This document shows, one piece after another, positions 6,600 through 13,780 of a stretch of 21,373 bases of DNA (the stretch's first letter is position 1; every line of letters starts with the position of its first letter). A program made the position numbers and the translations under genes. The notes below the pieces were generated by a model, which saw only the letters and a program-made list of their open reading frames with translations, ran no database searches and had not been told where the DNA came from. The stretch is from a virus, in IMG/VR virus record IMGVR_UViG_3300017917_001017, positions 1 to 21,373 of that record; one strand, 5' to 3'.

Positions 6600-6835
6600 T
6601 CTTTTATTCCTAGTTCTTTACATATACGTTTATATTCATGTTTCATATTATGTAATTGTAGTTTTCTTTTTTCGTTTTCAGGTGTTGTTCTTCTACTTTC
6701 TTTTACCCAAGATTCTAACATTTTTAATTTAAACACCAAATGTGCGTGTTTATCTTTTAATAAACGTTTTGTCTTGGCTGGGTTTTGCTGTTCGTTCTCT
6801 TTTCGAGAATTTATTTTTTTAGATTTTTTTCTCAT
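6596..6835 (-). CDS. Small highly basic protein upstream of pdf
   Basis: A 79-residue, strongly basic protein (MRKKSKKINSRKENEQQ...) with a lysine/arginine-rich disordered N-terminus (1-30). A predicted helix or coiled coil follows from about 30 to 75 (LVFKLKMLESWVKE..., LHNMKHEYKRICKELG). No recognised family. The charge suggests binding to nucleic acid or ribosomes, but this is inference. It starts one base after the gp46 stop and its own stop overlaps the pdf start by 4 bases. It is therefore coupled between a DNA repair nuclease subunit and the deformylase. Confidence 0.72.
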   Translation of the reverse strand: MRKKSKKINSRKENEQQNPAKTKRLLKDKHAHLVFKLKMLESWVKESRRTTPENEKRKLQLHNMKHEYKRICKELGIKE

Positions 6836-6836
6836 A

Positions 6837-8549
6837 TTATACGTTTACAATTGTAGAGAAGTCATTTTTCTTCTCGAATTTAATAGTACCTTGAAATTTT
6901 TCAATCAAAGTATCGCCTTTATGGCTAATTACAAATACGTTGACTTGAGAATCCATTTGAGAGATTAAGTTTAAGAAATAATCAGTCCCAGCTGAATCTA
7001 ATGATGAGTCAAATATTTCATCAAGTATCAATAAACTTGTATTAATACTATTCTTCATTTTCGCAATCTGTCGCCATGTAAACAAAATCGCCAAGTCTAT
7101 ACGCATTTTTTCACCCTCTGAAAAACTGTCATAAGTAAATTCATCTCTGTGTCTTGAACGTATAGTCTCGTTGAAGTTCTCATCTAATTCAAAATGGACG
7201 AAAAAATCCATTGCTTGTAAATATTTATTAATTAGTTTATTCATTACTGGTAAATACTTTCGAATAATTGCAGTTTTAACACCAGTATCTTGTAGTAATA
7301 TTTTAGAAGCACTTTCTATCTCTGATTGTTTAAGTAATTCAGTTCTCGCATTTACTTGTTCTAATGCATTTTTAGCAAGTTCTTTTAATTTTTCTTTCTG
7401 TTTTTCTACACTATTATCTGATGTAGAAATAGAATTTTTTTCTTCTAATAAATCATCAATTGAGGTTTGGATTAAACTAATGCTTGAAGTATAATTAGAT
7501 ACTTCGCTCGTACACTCGTTTATTTTAATATTTGTTCTTTTAATTTCTTTCAATTTCTCACCAATAGCAGCAAATGCTTCAACTATTTTATGAGCACGAA
7601 GTTCTATATCAGCACGATCTTTAGAAAGTTTATTAATTGCGTTTTCTTTTGCTGCTATTAATTGGTCGCACGTTGGACAAGTATCATTATTTTCAAAAAA
7701 TTCTATTTTTTCATTTAATTGCTCTACTTTACTCTCATTTTTCGCGATTAATGATTTTGCTTTTTCAAATCTATCATATACTACATCTTCTTCTTCAATA
7801 GATTTCTTATATTCGCTAATTCGATTATTACAATCAATAATTTGTTTTTTAATTGATTCTATTTGCTCATTATATTTGAGTATTTTATTATCTATTTTTT
7901 CTACAGTCTCTGTTTTAGTTACTGAAAGATTATCTATAATTGCTTGTTGTGCGTTTGCTGCAGCACGAGCAATCTCAATATTTTTATTTGCTTCGCTTAA
8001 TGATTCTTTGGTTTCAAACATCTTAGCTTTAAGAACTTCATTCATCTTACTGAATATTCCTATATCTAAAATATCTTCAATAACTAATCTACGATGATAA
8101 GGAATTAATTGCATAAATGGAACATAAGAAGCAGATCCGAGTATGCACACTTGACAAAAAGTTCTGTAATTAATCTTTAAAATTTGTTCTTCAATAATTT
8201 TTTGATAATCGCTTACAGCTGCAGTTTGATTTTGTAATACGTCATTCTCGTAAAAAGCAAATTTGTTTGGCTTAATTGAACGATATATTCTATAAGAAAT
8301 TGTTCCTGAAGTAAATTCTATTTCTACTTCTGCGTTTTTACCATTAATTGTATTTACTAATTGTGCTTTTTTAACTTGACGAAATGGTTCACCAAATAAA
8401 GCGAATGTGAGTGCGTCAAGTATTGTAGATTTACCATCTCCATTTTTACCAATAATTAATGTTGTACGGAAACGATCTAGTTGAACTTCGTTCCAAACAT
8501 TACCAGTAGATAAAAAATTACGCCATTTTAATTTACGAAAAACTATCAT
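6837..8549 (-). CDS. 46: Recombination endonuclease subunit gp46 (Rad50/SbcC-like ATPase)
   Basis: A 570-residue SMC-type ATPase that, with gp47, forms the T4 counterpart of Mre11-Rad50. The complex resects DNA ends for recombination-dependent replication and host DNA breakdown. Visible: Walker A GKNGDGKST (34-42), two coiled-coil arms flanking a zinc hook CPTC (291-294), ABC signature FSEGE (476-480), Walker B LLILDEIFD (506-514) and H-loop ISHK (541-544). Length fits T4 gp46. It lies downstream of gp47, separated by about 40 bases that hold its own promoter. No Shine-Dalgarno precedes the ATG, and the predicted leader is only about 4 bases, so it is close to leaderless. Confidence 0.96.
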   Translation of the reverse strand: MIVFRKLKWRNFLSTGNVWNEVQLDRFRTTLIIGKNGDGKSTILDALTFALFGEPFRQVKKAQLVNTINGKNAEVEIEFTSGTISYRIYRSIKPNKFAFYENDVLQNQTAAVSDYQKIIEEQILKINYRTFCQVCILGSASYVPFMQLIPYHRRLVIEDILDIGIFSKMNEVLKAKMFETKESLSEANKNIEIARAAANAQQAIIDNLSVTKTETVEKIDNKILKYNEQIESIKKQIIDCNNRISEYKKSIEEEDVVYDRFEKAKSLIAKNESKVEQLNEKIEFFENNDTCPTCDQLIAAKENAINKLSKDRADIELRAHKIVEAFAAIGEKLKEIKRTNIKINECTSEVSNYTSSISLIQTSIDDLLEEKNSISTSDNSVEKQKEKLKELAKNALEQVNARTELLKQSEIESASKILLQDTGVKTAIIRKYLPVMNKLINKYLQAMDFFVHFELDENFNETIRSRHRDEFTYDSFSEGEKMRIDLAILFTWRQIAKMKNSINTSLLILDEIFDSSLDSAGTDYFLNLISQMDSQVNVFVISHKGDTLIEKFQGTIKFEKKNDFSTIVNV

Positions 8550-8560
8550 ATAAGAGGAGT

Positions 8561-8589
8561 ATTATACCCTAATTTGTTTTGCAAGTATA
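8561..8589 (-). promoter_or_regulatory. Promoter for gp46
   Basis: On the minus strand, -35 TATACT (8584-8589), a 17-base spacer beginning TGCAAA, and -10 TATAAT (8561-8566); the ATG follows after 11 bases. It combines the TATACT hexamer of the CobS/CobT promoters with the GCAA half-site of the leaderless class. It begins immediately after the gp47 stop codon. Confidence 0.68.
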
Positions 8590-9651
8590 TTATTCTTTTG
8601 CAGTATTGTCAGTTGAGATCGCTTCAACATGCAAAGATTTTAAAAATGATTTGAGTTTTGGTTTATCAATTACTGTTTCGATTGACTCAATATATGTGTC
8701 AAGAATGCTTAGAGTATCTTCAATATGTACTTCGTCATTTATATCGCCAGATGAAAGATCTGCAAAAGTTTCCAAGATTTTAACATCATATGGATCTGAG
8801 TTATAAACCTTTTTAATAAACGTGTCAAATTTATAAAGATCTTTTTTATTCAAAATAAGAATTTTAATATATTTGTGCTTACAAACACTAAAATCAAAAG
8901 GGTTGTGTTCAAAATAAGATTCATCATACTCAATTTTATAAAACATTGTGTATGGGTTATATATGAATTCAAGTTCACGAGTATTTGTATCAAAAATGTG
9001 GAATCCTCTTCGATCTGCATAATCCATCCATGTTAATTCATATGGATTACCAAGATAATATATATTATCACCTTTTGAACGATGATGGTAGTGACCTGTA
9101 AATACTTTATCAAATTTTTTAAATGTAGAAACTGGTAAACCATTTACACTTTTAGTTCCACCGACATGCATTAAGAATCCTTGTATTTCAAAATGACCCA
9201 TACAAATTTCAGCTGTTGTCGTGTTCATTTCATTAATGCACTGAGTAAAATTATCAGCACACAACCAAGGAACCATACAAATCTTTAAACCATCTAATGT
9301 GATAGTAGTTGGGTCTGGTAAGAATTTTATATTTTTATATTCGTTAAGGAGTAGCGAAATAGAATTAAGATCGTTGGTATTACGATAGTAAGTATCGTGA
9401 TTACCAGCAATCATGTAGGTAGTATAATTTTTTATTTTATCGAAAAAGAATTTACGACTTTGCGCAAGAGTTGCGTAGTTGATATATTTACGACGATCAA
9501 ACACATCTCCTAGATGTAAGATAGTGTCTATTTTATATTCTTCACATTTAGGAAAAAATATATTATCAAAAAATCTTTCTTGAGCATCTAAAAAATGAGA
9601 AACATCATTACGTGCTCCAAAATGCGTATCAGTTATAATTGCTATCTTCAT
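8590..9651 (-). CDS. 47: Recombination endonuclease subunit gp47 (Mre11/SbcD-like nuclease)
   Basis: A 353-residue calcineurin-type phosphoesterase, the nuclease partner of gp46. The metal-binding motifs appear in order: DTHFGARND near the N-terminus, HLGDVFDRR, AGNHD, GHFEIQG, and GHYHHR. All key Asp, His and Asn residues are intact. I chose ATG 9651 (MKIAIITDTHFG), which fits family N-termini and has AGGA about 11 bases upstream. The frame also extends three codons to a TTG at 9660, too close to that ribosome site to be likely. The start overlaps the 3' end of gp55 by 23 bases, so gp55 and gp47 are cotranscribed from the leaderless promoter before gp55. Confidence 0.95.
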   Translation of the reverse strand: MKIAIITDTHFGARNDVSHFLDAQERFFDNIFFPKCEEYKIDTILHLGDVFDRRKYINYATLAQSRKFFFDKIKNYTTYMIAGNHDTYYRNTNDLNSISLLLNEYKNIKFLPDPTTITLDGLKICMVPWLCADNFTQCINEMNTTTAEICMGHFEIQGFLMHVGGTKSVNGLPVSTFKKFDKVFTGHYHHRSKGDNIYYLGNPYELTWMDYADRRGFHIFDTNTRELEFIYNPYTMFYKIEYDESYFEHNPFDFSVCKHKYIKILILNKKDLYKFDTFIKKVYNSDPYDVKILETFADLSSGDINDEVHIEDTLSILDTYIESIETVIDKPKLKSFLKSLHVEAISTDNTAKE

Positions 9652-10198
9652 TATCTTCAAATCCTATCTGTTCAATATTTTTTTTCATTTTACGAGCAAC
9701 CTTACGTTTTTCTAACCAATCATCGAAATTACGATTTTTCTTCATAAATTCTACGAATGCTTCTAGGTTGTTAGTTTCATTATTCTCATCAAGTACTGCA
9801 AATAATTCAGGAGGAAGATTGAGTATTAATTTATTTTTGATATAGGATTGTTTTTTCTCTCTCATAATTCTTCTTAAGAATGCAAAGTAAATTATTTGAG
9901 TAAAATAAGAAAACGGATTGCTTGATTTTTTAGGATCAAAGTTATGTATATATTGAATACAGTTTTCAATACCATCAAGAATCATATCATCACGATATGT
10001 GTAGTTACTAAAATTCGGTTTAAGTGATAGACGAGTTGCTATCTTAAGAATGCAGTCGCCGACATACTCGGGAACTTTTGGTTTATCTTCGCCACTATTT
10101 TCTGCATCTTCGCATTCAGCTTTCCATACTATAAGTGCAGATAAAAGATCGGCATTATTTACATAATGCTCTTTAGATTTTGGTTTAGTAGATTTCAT
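9629..10198 (-). CDS. 55: Late-transcription sigma factor gp55
   Basis: A 189-residue divergent sigma factor. In T4, gp55 directs host RNA polymerase to TATAAATA late promoters and is activated by the gp45 clamp. The N-terminus (EHYVNNADLLSALIVWKAE) matches T4 gp55 (YVNNKELLQAIIDWK). The core DGIENCIQYIHNFDPKKSSNPFSYFTQ matches the sigma region 2 segment (DGIE.SIKGLHNFD...NP.AYITQ); the motif is split here only for reading. Its ATG is 6 bases from a TATAAT, predicting a leaderless message, and gp47 overlaps its end. Matching late boxes occur before gp22 and gp23 in this window, so regulator and targets are both present. Confidence 0.93.
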   Translation of the reverse strand: MKSTKPKSKEHYVNNADLLSALIVWKAECEDAENSGEDKPKVPEYVGDCILKIATRLSLKPNFSNYTYRDDMILDGIENCIQYIHNFDPKKSSNPFSYFTQIIYFAFLRRIMREKKQSYIKNKLILNLPPELFAVLDENNETNNLEAFVEFMKKNRNFDDWLEKRKVARKMKKNIEQIGFEDNEDSNYN

Positions 10199-10204
10199 AA
10201 AAAT

Positions 10205-10233
10205 ATTATATAATAATTAATGTTGCAACGCAA
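10205..10233 (-). promoter_or_regulatory. Leaderless promoter for gp55-gp47
   Basis: On the minus strand, -35 TTGCGT (10228-10233), a 17-base spacer beginning TGCAAC, and -10 TATAAT (10205-10210); the ATG follows after 6 bases. The -35 area is a perfect inverted repeat TTGC-GTT-GCAA (10223-10233). The remaining intergenic bases up to 10290 hold no open frame with a start codon. Confidence 0.77.
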
Positions 10234-10290
10234 ACACTTTACTTCCAATTTTAAGACCAGTACAATAACCCTGTCAGGTTTGATGATCTA

Positions 10291-10782
10291 TTAATGCAGT
10301 TTATCGTTTCTTGTCTTTTTTAATTTATTTAAAACATCTGATAAACGATCTTGCATTTCTTCGTTTATACTCTCATCATCCCACTCTTCGTCATCTTCTG
10401 CCATCAGAGTAGTTGGTGGATTAGTTTCTACTTCTGTCTTGCGAATCGTTTCATCGAAATAAAGAAGTTCTCTCTCATGTTGTTCATAAAGAGATATATA
10501 AAATGGTATTGCAACTGAATGAAGTTTCTTCGCAAAAAGTAAATGATTCTTCTTAAAGGTGAATACACGATTCTCTGCAAAACTGCAAAAAGGACCAGCA
10601 GTAACTGATTCAACTATATTACCAGTTCTTAATATTCTCGGATAATTCTTAACTATAAATGGAAATTCTACTGTTATCTCTTCAGAGGTTTCAGAAAGTT
10701 TGATTGCCAGTAACACTTCGCCTGAAGTAAGTTTGAGAATGGTAAAGTTTTCATTGGTCGATAGTGGTCTTGGTGTCTGCAT
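10291..10782 (-). CDS. Conserved phage protein after uvsW, possible Sm-like beta barrel
   Basis: A 163-residue protein. Residues ~12-100 look like alternating beta strands (FTILKLTSGEVLLAIKL..., ITVEFPFIVKNYP, NRVFTFKKNHLLFA), reminiscent of small Sm/LSm-type barrels often seen in T4-like marine phages. This is a pattern impression, not a firm assignment. The C-terminal third is acidic and probably flexible (AEDDEEWDDESINEEMQ), ending in a basic helix. The start lies 32 bases inside the end of uvsW, with GAGG about 8 bases upstream of the ATG, so it is translated from the uvsY-uvsW message. Between UvsW and gp55, it could serve recombination or late transcription; no evidence fixes this. Confidence 0.72.
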   Translation of the reverse strand: MQTPRPLSTNENFTILKLTSGEVLLAIKLSETSEEITVEFPFIVKNYPRILRTGNIVESVTAGPFCSFAENRVFTFKKNHLLFAKKLHSVAIPFYISLYEQHERELLYFDETIRKTEVETNPPTTLMAEDDEEWDDESINEEMQDRLSDVLNKLKKTRNDKLH

Positions 10783-12268
10783 TTATTTTTACCTCTATTA
10801 TTTTAAAATCAAATTTTTCTTCGCTATATTGTCGAATACGTTCAAAAAAATGTTTAAGTGTATGATTTTTCCATTTTTTTACTGAAAGATCATCTGCTAT
10901 ATCATATAGATTGCAAATAGTTTTTCCTTCTTTTAATCTTAACCCTCTACCAATACTTTGCAAATTTCTTATTTTTGATTTAGATGGGCTTGCAAATATA
11001 ATGTTTTCGATACTTGGTATATTAATTCCTGTACTGAAAGTTCCATAACTTGCAACAATAATACAGTCATTCGTATCATTGGCAAATTCACGTATTGCTT
11101 CTCGATCAGATACAATCGTATTTCCAGATACGAAATAAACTTTTTTATTAAATTCTTTCTCTTTTTTATTTAGGTACTCGTACAATGGTATTCCATGCTT
11201 TTGTACGAATTGATAAAGGATAAGTGTATTTCCTTTTGTCTTTAATGCAAGATCGCATATAAATTTATTCCTTTTCTCAAAAGTAACTAGAAAATCCATC
11301 TCATCAGAGAATATATTGTTCTTTCTTCCAAGGCATGTTATTTCATCGTATTTAAGCAATAGACACGTTATCGAAAGTTTAGCTAGTTTGTTCGTTTCCA
11401 TTAATCTCGACGTGCTGGTGACCTTGTATAACGTTCCAAATAGCCCTTCTAGAACGAGTTTATGTACCTTTCTATTATCAATAGTTCCAGTAGTTCCAAT
11501 ACGATATGGAAGATTTTTACATTTTTCCAATATACTAATTAAAGATCGTGCTTTAAATTGGTGTGCTTCGTCTCCAAAGAATACTGAGAAACTATTAAAA
11601 TATGAAGCAGGTAATCGATATATACTTTGCCATGTAGTAATTAAAACATTTTTTTCGAATGTTTTACTAAATCCACTATATAATTTTTGACAGTTATTCT
11701 GTACATCCCAACCATTGACTCTTGAATAATCAATAAAATCTGTATATAACTGTTCAACTAAATTTGTTGTTGGAACAACGATAATACACTTGCGTTTATT
11801 TTCTAAATGCCAACGCATAATAGAATAGATAATTAAAGATTTTCCTGATGCTGTTGGTGAGAGTAAGAGTGTTCTTGTTTCTGATATTGCGTTGTGGATT
11901 GCGTTGATTTGATAATCACGTATTTCTAAATCTTTTGTTGCGTTTGATAATAATAGTGATTTGGTGTATTCAGATATTTGATTAATAGTGATTGGAATTT
12001 TTACACTCGGAACACGATTTTCGATATTATAGCCACGTTCATTTGCGAACATTTCTACATATGATAATAACCCAGTATAAAGTGTTTTTCGAAATAAATC
12101 GTAAAGTCTTACTTTTCCATCCCATATGCGAGCACGAAATTGTGGTGTAAATCTTGCTCCAGGATATTCATAAGTAAAGAAATCTACTAATTCTCTTTCA
12201 ATAGAATCTTCGCTTAAAACCCGAATATGAGTTTCATCTAATTTTTCGATTATAATATTATGCGCCAC
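10751..12268 (-). CDS. uvsW: UvsW-type DNA/RNA helicase
   Basis: A 505-residue superfamily 2 helicase. In T4, UvsW unwinds R-loops and branched DNA, switching from origin-dependent to recombination-dependent replication. The N-terminal domain has the UvsW hallmark FTPQFRARIWDGKVRLYD (T4: FNPRFRYGNWDGRIRLLD). The motor shows motif I SPTASGKS, motif II GDEAH, a SAT-like TTGT, ASYGTFSTGINIPS, and motif VI QSIGRGLR. The start is GTG 12268, 11 bases inside the end of uvsY, with GGAA a short distance upstream; the family N-terminus aligns from this codon. Length is close to T4 UvsW. Cotranscribed with uvsY and the following unknown. Confidence 0.95.
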   Translation of the reverse strand: MAHNIIIEKLDETHIRVLSEDSIERELVDFFTYEYPGARFTPQFRARIWDGKVRLYDLFRKTLYTGLLSYVEMFANERGYNIENRVPSVKIPITINQISEYTKSLLLSNATKDLEIRDYQINAIHNAISETRTLLLSPTASGKSLIIYSIMRWHLENKRKCIIVVPTTNLVEQLYTDFIDYSRVNGWDVQNNCQKLYSGFSKTFEKNVLITTWQSIYRLPASYFNSFSVFFGDEAHQFKARSLISILEKCKNLPYRIGTTGTIDNRKVHKLVLEGLFGTLYKVTSTSRLMETNKLAKLSITCLLLKYDEITCLGRKNNIFSDEMDFLVTFEKRNKFICDLALKTKGNTLILYQFVQKHGIPLYEYLNKKEKEFNKKVYFVSGNTIVSDREAIREFANDTNDCIIVASYGTFSTGINIPSIENIIFASPSKSKIRNLQSIGRGLRLKEGKTICNLYDIADDLSVKKWKNHTLKHFFERIRQYSEEKFDFKIIEVKINADTKTTIDQ

Positions 12269-12695
12269 TGATAAACTGTTTCCATTGAATTGCGTTACGG
12301 ATTTGCCAGTCTCTCGCTTTGATTTGATTTAATATTGATTCTAGATATTCAACTATACTTGTAAGATATTCAATTTTTAATTTAGCTTTAATTAGATCAG
12401 AATCGCCATTTAAAAATTCATCCATTTCATTTCTTAATGGTTTTATACCTTGCCACTGTTCCCAGCCAGCTAATTCTAATTCTCCTTTGGACATCTCACC
12501 TCGATAATAACGAAATTTTTTTGTGCGCAGCATCGCATATTCAGAGTTAGCTGAAGTGACACGATGTTTATGTGATATTAAATGATGAAGATATTTTGCA
12601 TGCATTGCAGGTGTTCGAACGCTCTCACGATCTAAATGATCATCGTCAATCTTGCAATCGTTATTCCATTCATTTTGTAATTCTTCCAAAGTCAT
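12258..12695 (-). CDS. uvsY: UvsY recombination mediator
   Basis: A 145-residue protein resembling T4 UvsY, which loads the UvsX recombinase onto single-stranded DNA coated by gp32. Similar points are the N-terminal MTLEELQNEWNNDCKID (T4 MRLEDLQEELKKDVFID), the central KFRYYRGEMSKGE (T4 LDYYSGRGDGDE) and the C-terminal LNQIKARDWQIRNAIQWKQF (T4 LDAIKSRGFAIKHIQDMRAF). Length is within a few residues of T4 UvsY (137). It sits directly before uvsW as in T4. The ATG at 12695 is 7 bases from TATAAT, predicting a leaderless mRNA; there is no Shine-Dalgarno. Confidence 0.9.
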   Translation of the reverse strand: MTLEELQNEWNNDCKIDDDHLDRESVRTPAMHAKYLHHLISHKHRVTSANSEYAMLRTKKFRYYRGEMSKGELELAGWEQWQGIKPLRNEMDEFLNGDSDLIKAKLKIEYLTSIVEYLESILNQIKARDWQIRNAIQWKQFISGA

Positions 12696-12702
12696 AATTT
12701 AT

Positions 12703-12731
12703 ATTATATAATAAAAACTCTTGCAAAGCAA
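12703..12731 (-). promoter_or_regulatory. Leaderless promoter for uvsY-uvsW
   Basis: On the minus strand, -35 TTGCTT (12726-12731), a 17-base spacer beginning TGCAAG, and -10 TATAAT (12703-12708), with the ATG 7 bases downstream. The -35 area is a perfect inverted repeat TTGC-TTT-GCAA (12721-12731). A TATAAATT string overlaps the same stretch but lies too close to the ATG to act as a late promoter for a normal leader. Confidence 0.77.
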
Positions 12732-12737
12732 TGAATT

Positions 12738-13076
12738 TTATCTATTTGAACGATCAAACGCAGTATATACTATGCAACTTTCACCATCTGGAACAGAAAT
12801 TACCGAAAGAATACTCTCTTTTCCATTGATTGATTTTGTAAAATGAGAAACTAAAAAGATAGGGTTTCCATTTGGATTTGCGTCTTGTTTTCCAATATAT
12901 GCAAACTTTTCTTTCCAACCTTGTGATATTATATGGTCATAAAGTTGTGTTGTTGGAGCACATATTGTAGGAATCACATCAAAATAAAATCCTTCTGGTG
13001 CAATCTGTTTCTGTGCATATGAAGCACTATAAGAAAATAAACTTAAAACACATGACAAAAGAAGCAATTTACGCAT
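12738..13076 (-). CDS. Small secreted protein of unknown function
   Basis: A 112-residue protein with a clear Sec signal peptide: MRKLLLLSCVLSLFSYSASYA, likely cut after Ala21 (SYA|QK). The mature ~91 residues contain two cysteines (C39 and C101) that could form a disulfide in the periplasm, and several aromatic strand-like segments (GFYFDVIPT, NPIFLVSHF, SCIVYTAFD). I do not recognise a family. It lies 17 bases after the tail-tube-fold gene and ends just before the uvsY promoter. It is probably read through from the structural side. A secreted early or late effector, or a virion protein reaching the envelope, are both possible. A secreted protein at this point between capsid and recombination genes is not part of the T4 layout. 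Confidence 0.78.
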   Translation of the reverse strand: MRKLLLLSCVLSLFSYSASYAQKQIAPEGFYFDVIPTICAPTTQLYDHIISQGWKEKFAYIGKQDANPNGNPIFLVSHFTKSINGKESILSVISVPDGESCIVYTAFDRSNR

Positions 13077-13093
13077 TCTTTTTTCTTTCTTTT

Positions 13094-13654
13094 TTAGTAT
13101 GATGTCGTAGAATTTGGCGAAGAAATAGTGTAATAAGAATATCTAAAAGAACAAGTGGAAGTCACATAACTCACATCACTTACTCTAGCATCAAAATTAA
13201 TTGAACTGATCGTAGTCGGAAAACAATCTTTAAAGGTTATAATTCGACTCGCTTGATTATTATTATTTAGTAAAGTAAGAGTTGCGTCAGAGTAATTTTT
13301 AGCCAAATCAGAAATTAACAAATTATTAGCATTTGAATCTACTGGTATATTCCCATATTGACTGTAACTTTTTGGTTTTCCGAGAGCAATCAACCACTTA
13401 TATAATATCATATAATTAGTCATATCTTCATCAACAATATATTCAAGATTTAATGATCCGTAAGTAAGAATTTCTCCTGGAATATAAACTGTGCTTAAAG
13501 GTGTAGCTTGAGTTGGTTCTCCTAATGTAATATCAGGAAGATTAATGCTTTGTACGAAATATGATATTCCTGTAATTTTTGAGAATCCAAATTTAAACCC
13601 ATTTGGATTTAAAGGATTAATGTTTGTCGGTCGATTAGTTAAAGTATATGTCAT
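13094..13654 (-). CDS. Tail-tube-fold structural protein (gp19/gp54 relative)
   Basis: A 186-residue virion protein. Its pattern matches the T4-type tail tube superfamily: an N-terminal FKFGFSKITGISYFVQSI, then LPDITLG, a central YIPGEILTYGSLNLEYIVDE with the DEDMTNYMILYKWL helix, and a C-terminal FKDCFPTTISSINFDARVS. The last two resemble T4 gp54 (LVISFRMDSEACNYRAMQDW and TGCIPISVSAPELSYDG). It is distinct from the true tube gene gp19 at 19888-20481. Candidates are the baseplate tube initiator gp54 or a tail completion protein; gene order in marine T4-like phages puts a tail protein after gp23, but I cannot settle the name. A weak TATAAT (13673-13678) lies 18 bases upstream of the ATG. Confidence 0.72.
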   Translation of the reverse strand: MTYTLTNRPTNINPLNPNGFKFGFSKITGISYFVQSINLPDITLGEPTQATPLSTVYIPGEILTYGSLNLEYIVDEDMTNYMILYKWLIALGKPKSYSQYGNIPVDSNANNLLISDLAKNYSDATLTLLNNNNQASRIITFKDCFPTTISSINFDARVSDVSYVTSTCSFRYSYYTISSPNSTTSY

Positions 13655-13714
13655 AATACTATTTAGGGATTAATTATACTCTATTTGATATTGGAAGAAT
13701 ATGGAATTTTAGAC

Positions 13715-13752
13715 AAAAAAAAGGGGGAGAACTTTTACATTCCCCCCCTTTT
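13715..13752 (-). terminator. Strong intrinsic terminator after gp23
   Basis: On the minus strand, AAAAGGGGG (13744-13752) pairs with CCCCC plus T-run (13719-13727) around a 16-base loop, followed by eight uninterrupted Us (13715-13722). It lies 28 bases past the gp23 stop and is the most GC-rich short stretch around. It isolates the capsid message from the genes downstream. Confidence 0.9.
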
Positions 13753-13780
13753 AAATTGTGTACTATGTACTAATTTAATA

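Noticed and set aside
6348-6968. Open frame of about 206 codons on the plus strand
   Set aside because: It lies across pdf, the basic 79-residue gene and the end of gp46, which have intact family motifs on the minus strand. Its product is low-complexity and aromatic.
9649-9660. TTG at 9660 as start of gp47
   Set aside because: It would give LKI before MKIAIITDTH; the AGGA is only 2 bases away from it but about 11 from the ATG at 9651, and family N-termini fit the ATG.
10211-10290. Possible small gene or terminator between the 163-residue gene and gp55
   Set aside because: One frame reads as protein-like for 18 codons but has no start codon; the AACC/GGTT hairpin is short and lacks a U-run. 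Only the gp55 promoter is supported.
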